DNA of 64,000 nt, from contig CBDDKR010000002.1 of assembly GCA_965230345.1 (NCBI GenBank), positions 2,790,001 through 2,854,000 on the forward strand. Direction: 5' to 3'. This document shows, one piece after another, positions 1-8,324 of this stretch; the stretch's first letter is position 1, and the number at the start of each line of letters is the position of its first letter. Made by a program: the position numbers and the translations under genes. The notes under the pieces are model-generated. The model was not told the origin of the DNA and searched no databases. It was given only the letters and a program-made list of their open reading frames with translations. The DNA is from JADKBO01 sp965230345. Lineage in GTDB: Bacteria > Bacteroidota > Bacteroidia > Chitinophagales > Saprospiraceae.

Positions 1-240
1 ATAAGCAAACTTGACAAAAGGATGAAAGGGTATCTAACAAATGATGCATTGGTCTTAGGTACAGAGAGTAGAACAAGTGCTCCAGTCAAAGTCCCAAGAG
101 ATAAAGAAACTAGAATGCATAATGATTTCCCAGGGTTATTTCCTTGTGGTGAAGGTGCAGGTTATGCTGGTGGTATACTTAGTGCTGCAATGGATGGTCA
201 AAATGTTGCTTTATCTGTTGACCAATATTTAAAAAAGTAA
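1..240 (+). CDS. FAD-dependent dehydrogenase (COG2509-like), C-terminal end
   Basis: The reading frame is open from the first base, so only the last 79 residues are present. The visible end carries TSAPVKVPRD followed by GLFPCGEGAGYAGGILSAA, which is the typical C-terminal FAD-contacting region of the COG2509 group of NAD(P)/FAD-dependent dehydrogenases (cytoplasmic flavoproteins of unknown substrate). The glycine-rich GEGAGYAGG stretch is where the flavin is held in this family. The ATG at position 22 is internal and not the start. A lipoprotein gene follows 9 bases after the stop. The family is fairly certain; the substrate cannot be inferred. Confidence 0.8.
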   Translation: MSKLDKRMKGYLTNDALVLGTESRTSAPVKVPRDKETRMHNDFPGLFPCGEGAGYAGGILSAAMDGQNVALSVDQYLKK

Positions 241-249
241 TTTGACGTT

Positions 250-732
250 ATGAAAAAAATGAATATTCTTCTGATGATTTGTGGATTGATCGCTTCCTGC
301 AAGACAGCGCCTAATGTGTCTGAAAGAGCCTTGCATATTGTATCTGATGTAGGTGAGCCATTGGATGGAGCTTCGTATTTAGCCGCACCTTTCGCTCATG
401 GAGTCATGATTAACAATGTTCAGGATTCTCTTCATCACCTAATTATCGGACTGCCTACAAGATATGATCGAATTGAAGTTGAACCCATTGGTGTCATTAA
501 CCTTTTGGTTGAGAAAAAGGAGAAACAATTTGTTTTATCATTTCCATCGGATAAAAAATTGCGAGTATCGGATATCTCTAGTTTCCAAGATTTAGTGGTG
601 AAACATAACTCCATGAAAGTTTTGATTGATTTGTATTTGTCTAATTATTTGGGATTTGGTCAGTCAAGAGTAATGGATTGGCAAAATGAATTGATAGCCC
701 AACAAAAGATTGATGACTTTTGGTCAAAATAA
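250..732 (+). CDS. Lipoprotein resembling inorganic pyrophosphatase, catalytic aspartates missing
   Basis: This is a 160-residue protein with a lipoprotein signal peptide (lipobox LIASC, Cys17), so it should sit in a membrane facing the periplasm. The middle reads like soluble family I inorganic pyrophosphatases: PFAHGVMINNVQDSLHHLII lines up with the PxxYGFIxNTxxxDGDPxDVLV region, and RIEVEPIGVINL with the IxxxPIGVL strand. The C-terminus (DISSFQDL, then YLSNYLG and MDWQNE) also follows the family. The DGDPxD metal-binding motif is replaced by QDSLHH, so I infer no hydrolase activity. It begins 9 bases after the preceding stop and may be cotranscribed with it. The family assignment is from memory of the alignment and is moderate. 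Confidence 0.5.
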   Translation: MKKMNILLMICGLIASCKTAPNVSERALHIVSDVGEPLDGASYLAAPFAHGVMINNVQDSLHHLIIGLPTRYDRIEVEPIGVINLLVEKKEKQFVLSFPSDKKLRVSDISSFQDLVVKHNSMKVLIDLYLSNYLGFGQSRVMDWQNELIAQQKIDDFWSK

Positions 733-734
733 TG

Positions 735-762
735 TTCTAGTATTAGGATTTAGTTTTTAAAC
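735..762 (+). repeat. Dispersed repeat, copy 1
   Basis: This stretch begins TTCTAGTATTAGGATTTAGT just after the preceding stop codon and recurs at 44215-44242 with one substitution and a one-base length difference in a T run. Both copies are intergenic. I see no coding or hairpin potential. The remaining gap to 1003 is AT-rich and shows nothing else except the msrBA promoter. Confidence 0.45.
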
Positions 763-991
763 CACTTCGTTAGAGAAAGTTTAATAACGCTTAGAATCTA
801 AGTAGTTATTTGTTTTGTCTCAATACTTACCCTTATTGAACATTTTAATGTCTATTTTTATTCTTATCTAACATATTAGTTAAAGGAGCATAGGGACTTA
901 TTACTATAGATCATCGATATTAGAAGAAAATGATCTTGATGTAGTGATTAAATGACTTCTTATAGTATTGAAATGACATGATTCTTAACGT

Positions 992-999
992 TAAATTTG
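992..999 (+). promoter_or_regulatory. -7 promoter box of the msrBA gene, four bases before the start codon
   Basis: TAAATTTG matches the Bacteroidota -7 consensus TAnnTTTG exactly. It is followed by CAGT and then the ATG at 1004. Because transcription normally begins about 5-7 bases after this box, the mRNA would start at or next to the ATG. The GH3 gene at 14855 has the same arrangement. Confidence 0.6.
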
Positions 1000-1003
1000 C
1001 AGT

Positions 1004-1984
1004 ATGATTAATTGGTTGGAAGTATTAAAGTTTGCTAATAATGGTAATCCAAGTCCAGATAAAAAGGTAACAAAGACCGAAGAAGAGTGGAAATCTGAGC
1101 TTACACCAGAGGTATTTCGAATTACGAGATTAAAGGGAACAGAGCGCGCCCATAGTTCTGAGATGTGTGGATTATTTGAACCAGGATTGTATGCTTGCTC
1201 TTGTTGCAATACTTTGCTATTTGATGCGAATGAAAAATTTGAAAGTGGCACTGGTTGGCCTTCGTTTACACAACCTATAAAGCCCAATGCTATTGCATAT
1301 CATAAAGACAAGAGTTATGGCATGTATAGAATTGAAGTAACATGCAATACCTGTGATGCTCATTTGGGACATGTATTTCAGGATGGTCCGCCTCCGAGTG
1401 GACTCCGCTATTGTGTAAATGCTTTATCTTTAGAAAAACAAACTAAATTGGAGAAAAGCCTGGTAATTGGTGGTGGATGTTTTTGGTGTACTGAGGCGGT
1501 ATTTCAAAGGGTTAGGGGAGTGTCAAGTGTGAAAAGTGGTTACAGTGGAGGGAAAATTAAGAATCCCACCTATAAGGAAATATCCAGTGGTTTAACGGAG
1601 CACGCTGAAGTAGTACAGATTTCTTATAATGACACAGAGATATCTTTGGTAGACCTAATAAAGATTCACTTGACGACACACGATCCAACGACGTTGAATA
1701 GACAAGGTGCAGATCGAGGTACACAGTATAGAAGTATTATTTTTTATCAGAATGAAGAGGAGAGAAATACAATAAATGGCGTTATTGAGGAAGTACAAAA
1801 ACTATTGGATGATCCAATAGTAACTGAACTAAAAGAATTGGAAATATTTTATCCAGCCGAAGATTATCACCAGGACTATTATAATCAAAACACGAATCAA
1901 GGTTATTGTAGAGCCATCATTAATCCTAAGTTGGCGAAGTTTAAGAAGCTATATGCTGATAAATTGAAAAAATCTATCAACTAG
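1004..1984 (+). CDS. msrAB: Methionine sulfoxide reductase MsrB-MsrA fusion
   Basis: This 326-residue protein reduces both stereoisomers of methionine sulfoxide in oxidised proteins. The MsrB domain comes first (about residues 27-145): zinc ligands Cys65, Cys68, Cys114 and Cys117 and nucleophile Cys137 in RYCVN. The MsrA domain follows (about 153-320) with the GCFWC motif and nucleophile Cys159, and a C-terminal HQDYYNQNTNQGYCRA stretch with its likely resolving cysteine. There is no signal peptide, so it should be cytoplasmic, unlike the secreted fusions of some pathogens. The start at 1004 is supported by the usual WLEVLKFANNGNPSPDKKV leader of the MsrB part. An acyltransferase gene follows 9 bases later. 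Confidence 0.93.
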   Translation: MINWLEVLKFANNGNPSPDKKVTKTEEEWKSELTPEVFRITRLKGTERAHSSEMCGLFEPGLYACSCCNTLLFDANEKFESGTGWPSFTQPIKPNAIAYHKDKSYGMYRIEVTCNTCDAHLGHVFQDGPPPSGLRYCVNALSLEKQTKLEKSLVIGGGCFWCTEAVFQRVRGVSSVKSGYSGGKIKNPTYKEISSGLTEHAEVVQISYNDTEISLVDLIKIHLTTHDPTTLNRQGADRGTQYRSIIFYQNEEERNTINGVIEEVQKLLDDPIVTELKELEIFYPAEDYHQDYYNQNTNQGYCRAIINPKLAKFKKLYADKLKKSIN

Positions 1985-1993
1985 GTTGGGAAG

Positions 1994-3076
1994 GTGAAAT
2001 TTGTCTCTGAGCAAAATAGAATTTTCGGTCTAGACGTTATTAGAGCCTTAGCCATAGTTTTTGTGGTTTTGGCTCATGGTAAGTTTTTGCTTAGAGATTC
2101 TTTATTGGAAGGTTTCCCATTTATTAGAATCGTTGATGGTGTGGAGCTGTTTTTTGTTCTAAGTGGCTTTTTGATTGGTACAATCTTACTAAAAACCATT
2201 AGTGTTAATCCAAAACCAAATGGACGAGATTTATTGCATTTTTGGAAACGGAGATGGTTTAGAACCTTACCTAATTACTACTTAATTCTTGGCTTAAATT
2301 ACCTAATTGTTAGATACGAAGTAATAAGAGAAGACATCTCTCAATTTGGAATCGAGTTTGTTTTCTTCTTACAAAATTTTGCATGGTCATTTCAAGGCTT
2401 TTTTTGGGAGTCTTGGAGTTTGGCAGTAGAGGAGTGGTTTTACATTTTATTTCCAATTTTGCTTTGGGGAGGACTTCGATTTGTTAGGCCTAAATTATGG
2501 TTTGTTCTGGTCGTAATATTCATGATTATTATTCCTATTATGTATAGACATTTTCAGTTTGATCCAAATATGGATGGGTTTACTTGGGATATTTCACTAA
2601 GAAAAGTTGTGTTGGCACGATTGGATTCAATTGGTTATGGATTATTAGCTGCTTGGGTTGCTTTTTATTATTCAAATAGATGGAAGACTTTTAGAGTTAT
2701 TGCTTTAACTATAGGGATGACAATGCTTGGTTATTTAATATTCAATAAATGGATGTCTCAATCATATTTTAAACAAGTATTTTATCTGTCTTTACTTCCT
2801 TTATCCATAAGTTTTTTATTCCCGTTCTTTTCTTTTTGGAAACAAGGACGAGGTAAATTGGCCTATGTAACAGTGTTTATTAGTAAGATTTCTTACTCTA
2901 TGTATTTGATTAACCTCGCTTTAATAGCAGAAGTCATCCGCGATAATTTTGCGCCTTCGGGAGGTCTGGATGCGATTTTGAAATATGTGTTGTATTGGGT
3001 ATTAGTTATGGTATGTTCTACTTTATTATATTTGTTTTTCGAACGACCAATGATGAATTTACGGGATAGAAAATAG
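1994..3076 (+). CDS. Membrane acyltransferase, acyltransferase-3 family
   Basis: This is a 360-residue integral membrane protein with about ten hydrophobic segments. The N-terminus has GLDVIRALAIVFVVLAHG, which contains the conserved Arg and His of the acyltransferase-3 (OafA/NodX) family. It is followed by FFVLSGFLIG and SWSLAVEEWFYILFP, both family hallmarks. Such proteins transfer acyl groups from the cytoplasm onto surface polysaccharides or lipids; the acceptor is unknown here. The start is GTG, preceded by GGGAAG, 9 bases after the msrBA stop, so it may be read through from that promoter. The length is normal for a stand-alone family member without an SGNH domain. Confidence 0.85.
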   Translation: MKFVSEQNRIFGLDVIRALAIVFVVLAHGKFLLRDSLLEGFPFIRIVDGVELFFVLSGFLIGTILLKTISVNPKPNGRDLLHFWKRRWFRTLPNYYLILGLNYLIVRYEVIREDISQFGIEFVFFLQNFAWSFQGFFWESWSLAVEEWFYILFPILLWGGLRFVRPKLWFVLVVIFMIIIPIMYRHFQFDPNMDGFTWDISLRKVVLARLDSIGYGLLAAWVAFYYSNRWKTFRVIALTIGMTMLGYLIFNKWMSQSYFKQVFYLSLLPLSISFLFPFFSFWKQGRGKLAYVTVFISKISYSMYLINLALIAEVIRDNFAPSGGLDAILKYVLYWVLVMVCSTLLYLFFERPMMNLRDRK

Positions 3077-3101
3077 GAATTCAAATACCATCAGAATTGA
3101 A

Positions 3102-3515
3102 ATGTTGATTTCAAAAGAAAAGATCGAAGAAATATACCGACTACTAGCTACAGGATATGTTTGTATGATTCATAAGAAGTCATCAGAAATTCTTCCGATT
3201 GGTGACTCCGTAGAGGACATGAAACAGTTTAGATCTTTACATGAGACCCATACGGATTATTGTAGAATAGAAAAGATGTCGGCGCACAGGTCCTTTACAG
3301 TAATGAGTGATTTTATACTAACCATAAAAAATCAGGAAATCAAGTCTCGTTTCTTATATGCCATAAATAAAAAATCTCCTTTTAGAAATTTTAAGTATGA
3401 AATTGGATATTATGACGAATTAAGAGAAACTTGGTTTGAATATAAAAATGAAAACTACTATTTATGGGTTAAGGAATATTTGATTGAATTAGGATTTGAA
3501 GTTGAAATGACCTAG
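3102..3515 (+). CDS. UPF0158 family protein
   Basis: This 137-residue soluble protein has the layout of the UPF0158 family: an N-terminal helix with GYVCMIHKKSSEI, an acidic segment, and the C-terminal KKSPFRNFKYEI motif followed by WFEYKNE. The family has no established function. The gene lies 25 bases after the acyltransferase gene on the same strand. Its stop codon shares the palindrome CTAG with the stop of the convergent aminotransferase gene, so the two genes end within four bases of each other. No signal peptide or membrane segment is present. Confidence 0.65.
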   Translation: MLISKEKIEEIYRLLATGYVCMIHKKSSEILPIGDSVEDMKQFRSLHETHTDYCRIEKMSAHRSFTVMSDFILTIKNQEIKSRFLYAINKKSPFRNFKYEIGYYDELRETWFEYKNENYYLWVKEYLIELGFEVEMT

Positions 3516-4708
3516 GCATACTGTTTTTTAGCATAATTCATGGCATCTATAAGAAACTTACAAGCTTGATGTATTTCTTCTTTAGAAATGATCAATGGTG
3601 GAGCAAGTCTGAAACTTCTGTCATTGAATAAAAAATAATCAATTAAGGCTCCATTCTGAATTGTATAGGAAACTACATGTTTTAGATATTTTCGTTTGGT
3701 AAGTTCTACAGCCATCATTAAACCCGAAGATCTTACCTCCTTAATAATAGAATGGTTTAACAGTTTATGAAAGAGAGACTCTTTTGGCATTACTTGCTCA
3801 ATGATATTATCGCTTAGTAAGGTGTTTAATGTCGCATAAGCTGCTGCAACACAAACAGGATGACCTCCAAATGTTGTAATATGTCCTAGGTTGGGTTTTG
3901 ATGTGAAACTGTCTAAGATTGTTTTTGAAGAAACGCAGGCTCCAGTTGGCATTCCACCTCCCATTGATTTAGCAATCAATAGTATATCCGGAACGATGGC
4001 ATATTTTTGATGAGCAAAAAGATGGCCAGTACGTCCAAATCCGGTTTGAATTTCATCTAGGATAAATAAAGCACCAACGGACTTGCATTTTTCGGCTACT
4101 TTGGATAAATAATCTCCTTTAGGAGTATTAACTCCAGATTCGGCTTGTACAGGTTCTAGAATAACACATGCTGTTTCCGTTGTGATCAACTCTAATTGAC
4201 TTTCATCGTTGAAGTCTATATGATTAACAGCTGGTATTCCTGGGGCAAATGCAGAGGTGAATTCGTGGTCACTTCTTAACGATTCAGCTCCCATTGTACT
4301 GCCATGGTAGGCCTTTTTACAGCTGATTATTTCATATCTGCCTGTATGTCTTCGTGCTAGTTTTAACGCTACTTCGACTGCTTCAGAACCGGAATTTACA
4401 AAGTATACAGAATTCAATTGATCATCCAACTGATTACACAAGCTTTCCGCAAATTTAACCTGGGGTGATTGAATGTGTTCTCCATATACCATTGTGTGCA
4501 GATGTTTGTCCAATTGTTCGTGTATAGCTTCCAGTACATTGGGATGTCGGTGTCCAAGAGAACTTACCGATATGCCAGAATTCAAATCAAGATACTTTTT
4601 CCCTGATACATCATATATATACATCCCTTCGGCTCGATCAATTTCAAGGGCAAGTGAGAGAGGTGAGGTCTGACCTACATGTTGAAGAAACAGTTCTCTT
4701 TGAGTCAT
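3512..4708 (-). CDS. Class III PLP-dependent aminotransferase (acetylornithine/ornithine type)
   Basis: This 398-residue enzyme moves an amino group between an omega-amino substrate and a 2-oxo acid. Visible landmarks are the YFVNSGSEAVEVALK cofactor-phosphate region (about 102-116), LDEIQTGFGRTG with Asp218, and the PLP-binding Lys247 in LIAKSMGGGMP. Fold type I and class III are clear. The substrate is not: it is not next to arginine genes. The neighbours upstream in the leftward run are a DJ-1-like lipoprotein gene (3-base gap) and a TPR-SH3 gene. The length is normal for the family. Acetylornithine, ornithine or 4-aminobutyrate are all possible substrates. Confidence 0.85.
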   Translation of the reverse strand: MTQRELFLQHVGQTSPLSLALEIDRAEGMYIYDVSGKKYLDLNSGISVSSLGHRHPNVLEAIHEQLDKHLHTMVYGEHIQSPQVKFAESLCNQLDDQLNSVYFVNSGSEAVEVALKLARRHTGRYEIISCKKAYHGSTMGAESLRSDHEFTSAFAPGIPAVNHIDFNDESQLELITTETACVILEPVQAESGVNTPKGDYLSKVAEKCKSVGALFILDEIQTGFGRTGHLFAHQKYAIVPDILLIAKSMGGGMPTGACVSSKTILDSFTSKPNLGHITTFGGHPVCVAAAYATLNTLLSDNIIEQVMPKESLFHKLLNHSIIKEVRSSGLMMAVELTKRKYLKHVVSYTIQNGALIDYFLFNDRSFRLAPPLIISKEEIHQACKFLIDAMNYAKKQYA

Positions 4709-4711
4709 AGA

Positions 4712-5431
4712 TTATGATTTGTTTTTGTAATACCTGATTTGACTTAAATCCCAATCAATCACAAGTCCTTTAGCCAATTGCATAGCGACTTCTTTCCCGT
4801 AAAGAATTTCACAAAGATATAGCGCTGCTTCAAAAGATTTGGCTCCACCAGCACTGGTTATATATTTGTCATGATGCACAAACAATACAGAATCAATGAC
4901 ATTAAGGTTGGGATATTTCTGTCTTAACAAGGGGATATCAGCTGGGAATGTTGTGCAATCTTTGCGATCTAGAATTCCTGTTTCAGCCAACATAAATGCA
5001 CCGTCACAATGTGATGTTACATACGTAGCACTATCCGATGTTTTTTTTATCCAATCAATTAAATCTTTGTTTTCTAGGTCTTGATCAAGGTGGTGTTCTG
5101 CGCTTGGAATGACTAATATATCAATATGTGGTAATGAATCTGTTAAAAGGTTATAATCTGGAATAATCCTTAATCCCTCAAAAGTTAGTACAGGAGTATC
5201 TTTATTACTCACTGTAAATACATTCATGGGAGTAATTCCTTTTCTAAATTTTGTATGATGGAATATGTCAAATGGAGCAGTTAACTCAGTATTGTACACT
5301 CCATCAGTGATTAGAAAAGCGGTATTCATCCAATTTGGATTGAGCTTGGGTTTTGCTTTAACTGGTTGGTGTGAAATGGAAGAGTTACAAGAGTATATTA
5401 AAAAACCAATTACGATCGTTAAGAATCTCAT
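4712..5431 (-). CDS. DJ-1/PfpI family lipoprotein
   Basis: This is a 239-residue protein with a lipoprotein signal (lipobox LIYSC, Cys15) and then a DJ-1/PfpI domain (about 37-230). The family's nucleophile elbow is seen as TSHCDGAFMLAETG with Cys142, and the upstream acidic residue is Glu49 in NTELTAPFD. Members include chaperone-like, glyoxalase-like and amidase-like proteins; related AraC-linked domains bind small ligands. A membrane-anchored periplasmic version is less common. It overlaps the upstream TPR-SH3 gene by ATGA (5428-5431), which indicates translational coupling, and precedes the aminotransferase gene by 3 bases. Confidence 0.8.
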   Translation of the reverse strand: MRFLTIVIGFLIYSCNSSISHQPVKAKPKLNPNWMNTAFLITDGVYNTELTAPFDIFHHTKFRKGITPMNVFTVSNKDTPVLTFEGLRIIPDYNLLTDSLPHIDILVIPSAEHHLDQDLENKDLIDWIKKTSDSATYVTSHCDGAFMLAETGILDRKDCTTFPADIPLLRQKYPNLNVIDSVLFVHHDKYITSAGGAKSFEAALYLCEILYGKEVAMQLAKGLVIDWDLSQIRYYKNKS

Positions 5432-6177
5432 ATTTGTCGAACTTTACTTTTTTTCAACCAACCTTCCTCCAAATCCAAGGTTTTAAACTTATACCATTGT
5501 CCATCTTGATCGATGACGATTAGTTTTATTCCAGGACTTAAAAGTTTGATGGTTTCACTGGATTCCGAAGGACTGACTTTAAGATTGGAAGATTGGAAGA
5601 CTACAAATGCATTTTTGTCATTAAGGTGGGCATTTCTAGACCATCCAGCACAAATACTTATGAGGAGCAAGGATATAAGTACTATGGTCCATTTTTTAGC
5701 ACCAACATTTTTCTTTTTTACCCAACTTAGAAACAAAATAAGCAAAATACCTACCCCCATGGTTAAACTTAAGATAGACCATGTTAATGGATTTAGTTGG
5801 TTATAAATAGCGTGCCACCATTTTATTAGAAAAATAGGCTCTATAGGAACAATATCAGTGTTCAATTTGGATTGAAGAGCCTCAAGATTAGTTGAAATGT
5901 CAGGATCTAAGGGCGAAATTTTTGATGCCCTTTCTAAGTAAAGTCGAGCATTACCATAATCATTGTTTTTGAGATACGAAGTGCCAAGATTGTACAATAA
6001 TGTTACATCATTGGGATTAGATACAAGTAATGGTTCAAAATTAGCAATGGCCTTGGAATAATCATTAGCATTAAAGGCTTCAATTCCATCCTTTAGCTCA
6101 ATTGATTTTTGACCATGAATATCTAGGACGAAAATGAATAATAATAGAAACAATAAATATGTTTGGCGTAGAATCAT
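5428..6177 (-). CDS. BatE-like TPR and SH3 membrane protein
   Basis: This is a 249-residue protein: signal peptide (1-22), two or so tetratricopeptide repeats (about 25-105), two membrane segments (about 132-152 and 164-180) and a C-terminal bacterial SH3 domain (about 185-249, ending WLKKSKV). This order matches the BatE component of the Bacteroides aerotolerance system, a periplasmic or inner-membrane scaffold. The rest of the Bat operon lies about 25 kb away at 31355-38154, so batE is separated here, if this is its functional BatE. It is the first gene of the leftward trio with the DJ-1-like lipoprotein and aminotransferase genes. Confidence 0.65.
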   Translation of the reverse strand: MILRQTYLLFLLLFIFVLDIHGQKSIELKDGIEAFNANDYSKAIANFEPLLVSNPNDVTLLYNLGTSYLKNNDYGNARLYLERASKISPLDPDISTNLEALQSKLNTDIVPIEPIFLIKWWHAIYNQLNPLTWSILSLTMGVGILLILFLSWVKKKNVGAKKWTIVLISLLLISICAGWSRNAHLNDKNAFVVFQSSNLKVSPSESSETIKLLSPGIKLIVIDQDGQWYKFKTLDLEEGWLKKSKVRQI

Positions 6178-6187
6178 AAATAACAGA

Positions 6188-6530
6188 TTAAGAATTCAAT
6201 ACATCCTGTGAAGCACTCATGTGTTGCATTTCCAATGGGAATGAATTCAAAAAATTATTAGCAACTTTTACGAATCCTAAATTTTAACCAATGATTTTAA
6301 TGGTAAATATCCTTCTTCCAAAATTGCATGGATAAAATTAGGTTCTTGTGTGTTAAATCCATAATCAAAAATGGATTTAATTGATTCTTTTGTGAAACTT
6401 TGCCTCCTGAAACTTTTTTAGATGACTCTAATATGAAACTGAATATTAATCAAGGGAAAGAGTTATTGTATCGAAAGCAGTCTAGATCTTTTTAGAATTA
6501 TTCTATTACAAAGACAACCAAAGATGAAAT
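6188..6530 (-). pseudogene. Decayed GNAT acetyltransferase (RimJ/RimL-like)
   Basis: Reading the minus strand in three frames recovers pieces of a ribosomal-protein-type GNAT acetyltransferase. About 6380-6475 gives TITLSLD, stop, YSVSY, stop, SHLKKFQ, which recalls the GTITLWN...YELHPxFQGKG region. Then 6277-6417 gives ESIKSIFDYGFNT and FIHAILEEGYLPLKSLVK, matching EAIKxIxxYGFNxxxxxRIxA. The frame then stops, but moving one base gives NLGFVKVANNF at about 6190-6273, the usual KLLEKLGF end, stopping at 6188. A lost A in the AAAA run near 6280 explains this shift. Several stops and shifts mean no product. It fills most of the 420-base gap between genes. Confidence 0.6.
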
Positions 6531-6600
6531 ACTTTTTGCATAGTAATTAACCCAATTCATATTATGCTATTGAGATAATAATGAAAACCCTATTCCCTTT

Positions 6601-7032
6601 TTATAAACCTCTTCTTTTCATCTTCTTTCTAACTCTCTTGAGAATGTGATGTCTAAACTTTTCTTCCAATTCGATAAGAACTAGAATCTTTTCAGCTGGA
6701 AGTATAGTCTTTAATTTTTTCAAATAGGACATGTCTAATTGATGCTCTTCTTCTTTCAACGAAACAAATTTATTAATGGCTTGTTCTGCTTCGTTCTCAT
6801 TCGCGGAAGAGAGGCTCTTGATGTTATCTCTAATTGTATTTTTTTGCTTTTCATAATCATTAAATACTGGCCAAAACCGAATAGCTTCTTCTTCATTTAA
6901 ATCAAGCTCAGTAGTGAAAAATGCTATTTTTTCAGCCTTGAGTTTTTCCTTCATTCGAGGATTCATATGACGCTGACCAATCAAGTTGATCATGGTTCCA
7001 ATAATGAGTATCAGTGTAATATATTTTTTCAT
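6601..7032 (-). CDS. Putative periplasmic sensor of an ECF sigma system (Spy/CpxP-like)
   Basis: This is a 143-residue protein with a signal peptide (about 1-19) and a helical, charged body. The body has LDLNEEEAIRFWPVFNDYE, the kind of segment seen in small LTxxQ/Spy-like periplasmic proteins that Bacteroidota encode after an ECF sigma factor and its membrane anti-sigma partner. It ends in a very basic tail (KRVRKKMKRRGL). It is third in the leftward sigma / anti-sigma / sensor operon, 20 bases after the anti-sigma gene. The role in sensing envelope or metal stress is inferred from context. Confidence 0.6.
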   Translation of the reverse strand: MKKYITLILIIGTMINLIGQRHMNPRMKEKLKAEKIAFFTTELDLNEEEAIRFWPVFNDYEKQKNTIRDNIKSLSSANENEAEQAINKFVSLKEEEHQLDMSYLKKLKTILPAEKILVLIELEEKFRHHILKRVRKKMKRRGL

Positions 7033-7052
7033 TTTTTTAGTTTTAATTGATT

Positions 7053-7568
7053 CTATAATTCCAAAGCTTCGTATAAACTCTCTTCATCTAAATATTCTAA
7101 CCACTCTTCATCTAAGACTTCTGAGGAAGAGGATTCCCATAGGTTTTCATCTTCATTAATATCAACTAAATCCTCTACGGATGCTAGTTCACTCATTAGG
7201 TATAATGCCTCGTCTTCACTTAAATTTTCTACAAATCCAGCTTCTACAGAAGAAGCTGAAATAGTATTTTGCATTACCCAAACTGCACTTACAACCAGTA
7301 CTAAGATGGCAGCAATGGATGATATATATCTTATGTTAAGCCTAAATGATCGTGGTTTGACTTGTTCTAGAACCTGATTAGGTAAATGTTCGAAATAATC
7401 TTTCAATATTTCTTCTTCTTTGTCCTGATCCTCTAGTTTGGCAAAGATAGAATCTTGCATAGTTTCAAAATAAGCATCTGTAGGAATAGCTTTAGACTCC
7501 TTCAGTTTATCAGCTAGAACAGGTGCCATTTCATTGATTTCTTTTAATATGTCATCATTCTTAATCAT
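7053..7568 (-). CDS. Putative membrane anti-sigma factor
   Basis: This is a 171-residue protein with a cytoplasmic N-terminal part, one membrane segment (about 84-101, SSIAAILVLVVSAVWVM) and a strongly acidic C-terminal part that would lie in the periplasm. It sits between the ECF sigma gene (23 bases upstream) and the periplasmic sensor-like gene. No ZAS zinc motif is seen, so it is not a classic zinc anti-sigma. The function is inferred from order and topology. Confidence 0.55.
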   Translation of the reverse strand: MIKNDDILKEINEMAPVLADKLKESKAIPTDAYFETMQDSIFAKLEDQDKEEEILKDYFEHLPNQVLEQVKPRSFRLNIRYISSIAAILVLVVSAVWVMQNTISASSVEAGFVENLSEDEALYLMSELASVEDLVDINEDENLWESSSSEVLDEEWLEYLDEESLYEALEL

Positions 7569-7591
7569 TATTGTAAATCTCTTGTCATGTA

Positions 7592-8122
7592 TTATTTTAT
7601 TAATTCACTTTCTATCTTTTTTACCGCTATGTGGTAAGATGCTTTGAGCGCTCCTTCAGAGGTTTTTAACAACATAGACATTTTTTTATAGGGCATTTCC
7701 TCAAAATACCTCAATTGAAAAACCTTTTTTTGTTTTTCGGGCAAAGACTCCAACACAGTGTTCAGTTTACTTGCAATTTGATCACCATCCATAGTTGCAT
7801 GATCATTGCTAGAAAGATGGAATACCTGTTGGATATCTTCTGTATGCCTCTTTTTGTTTTTTTTCAAATGTGTCAAAGCTTCATTAGTCGCAATGCGATG
7901 AATCCATGTAAACAAAGATGATTCTTTCTTGAATCGATCATAATATCTAAACACTTTAATGAAAGTATTCTGGATGACATCATCCGTGTCCTGATGACTT
8001 TTCACCATGCTCCTAATATGCCAATAGATATCTTTTTGATACGTGGTCATAAGCAACCTAAATCCTCTTTCCTTTGATTGAGGATCATCCATTAAGTGCA
8101 GTATTTTGGATTCAATTTCCAT
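7592..8122 (-). CDS. RNA polymerase sigma factor, ECF subfamily
   Basis: This 176-residue protein directs RNA polymerase to a dedicated promoter set. Region 2 is seen at about 24-90 (DTDDVIQNTFIKVFRYYDRF, then SLFTWIHRIATNEALTHLKK), and region 4 at about 120-170 (LPEKQKKVFQLRYFEEMPYKKM, then SEGALKASYHIAVKKIE, the helix-turn-helix that reads the promoter). Length and two-domain layout fit an ECF sigma. It is the first gene of the operon with the anti-sigma and sensor-like genes, and probably drives its own transcription. Confidence 0.9.
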   Translation of the reverse strand: MEIESKILHLMDDPQSKERGFRLLMTTYQKDIYWHIRSMVKSHQDTDDVIQNTFIKVFRYYDRFKKESSLFTWIHRIATNEALTHLKKNKKRHTEDIQQVFHLSSNDHATMDGDQIASKLNTVLESLPEKQKKVFQLRYFEEMPYKKMSMLLKTSEGALKASYHIAVKKIESELIK

Positions 8123-8194
8123 CTTAATATCCTATAGAGTGTGTAGAGTTACTGATTAGACTACATAGCCAGGAAAAGGTTTAAACTCATTCAA

Positions 8195-8202
8195 CAAAAT
8201 TA
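8195..8202 (-). promoter_or_regulatory. -7 promoter box of the ECF sigma operon
   Basis: On the minus strand TAATTTTG matches TAnnTTTG, about 73 bases before the sigma-factor ATG at 8122. The rest of the divergent gap 8123-8324 is AT-rich. A near-consensus TATATTTATG box at about 8295-8304 may serve the rightward gene at 8325. Confidence 0.45.
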
Positions 8203-8324
8203 TATTTATAATCATAATTATGTAAGTATTCCGTGGAAATATTAAGTGCTTTCTAGGTAATTAGAGTCATTAAGCTTGTTAGTAAGAAAATAGTATATTT
8301 ATGTTCTGAAAGTAGTTGGGACTT

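Noticed and set aside
991..1287. A 98-codon open frame antisense to msrBA
   Set aside because: It is wholly inside the conserved MsrB coding region on the other strand and has no ribosome-binding site or recognisable product.
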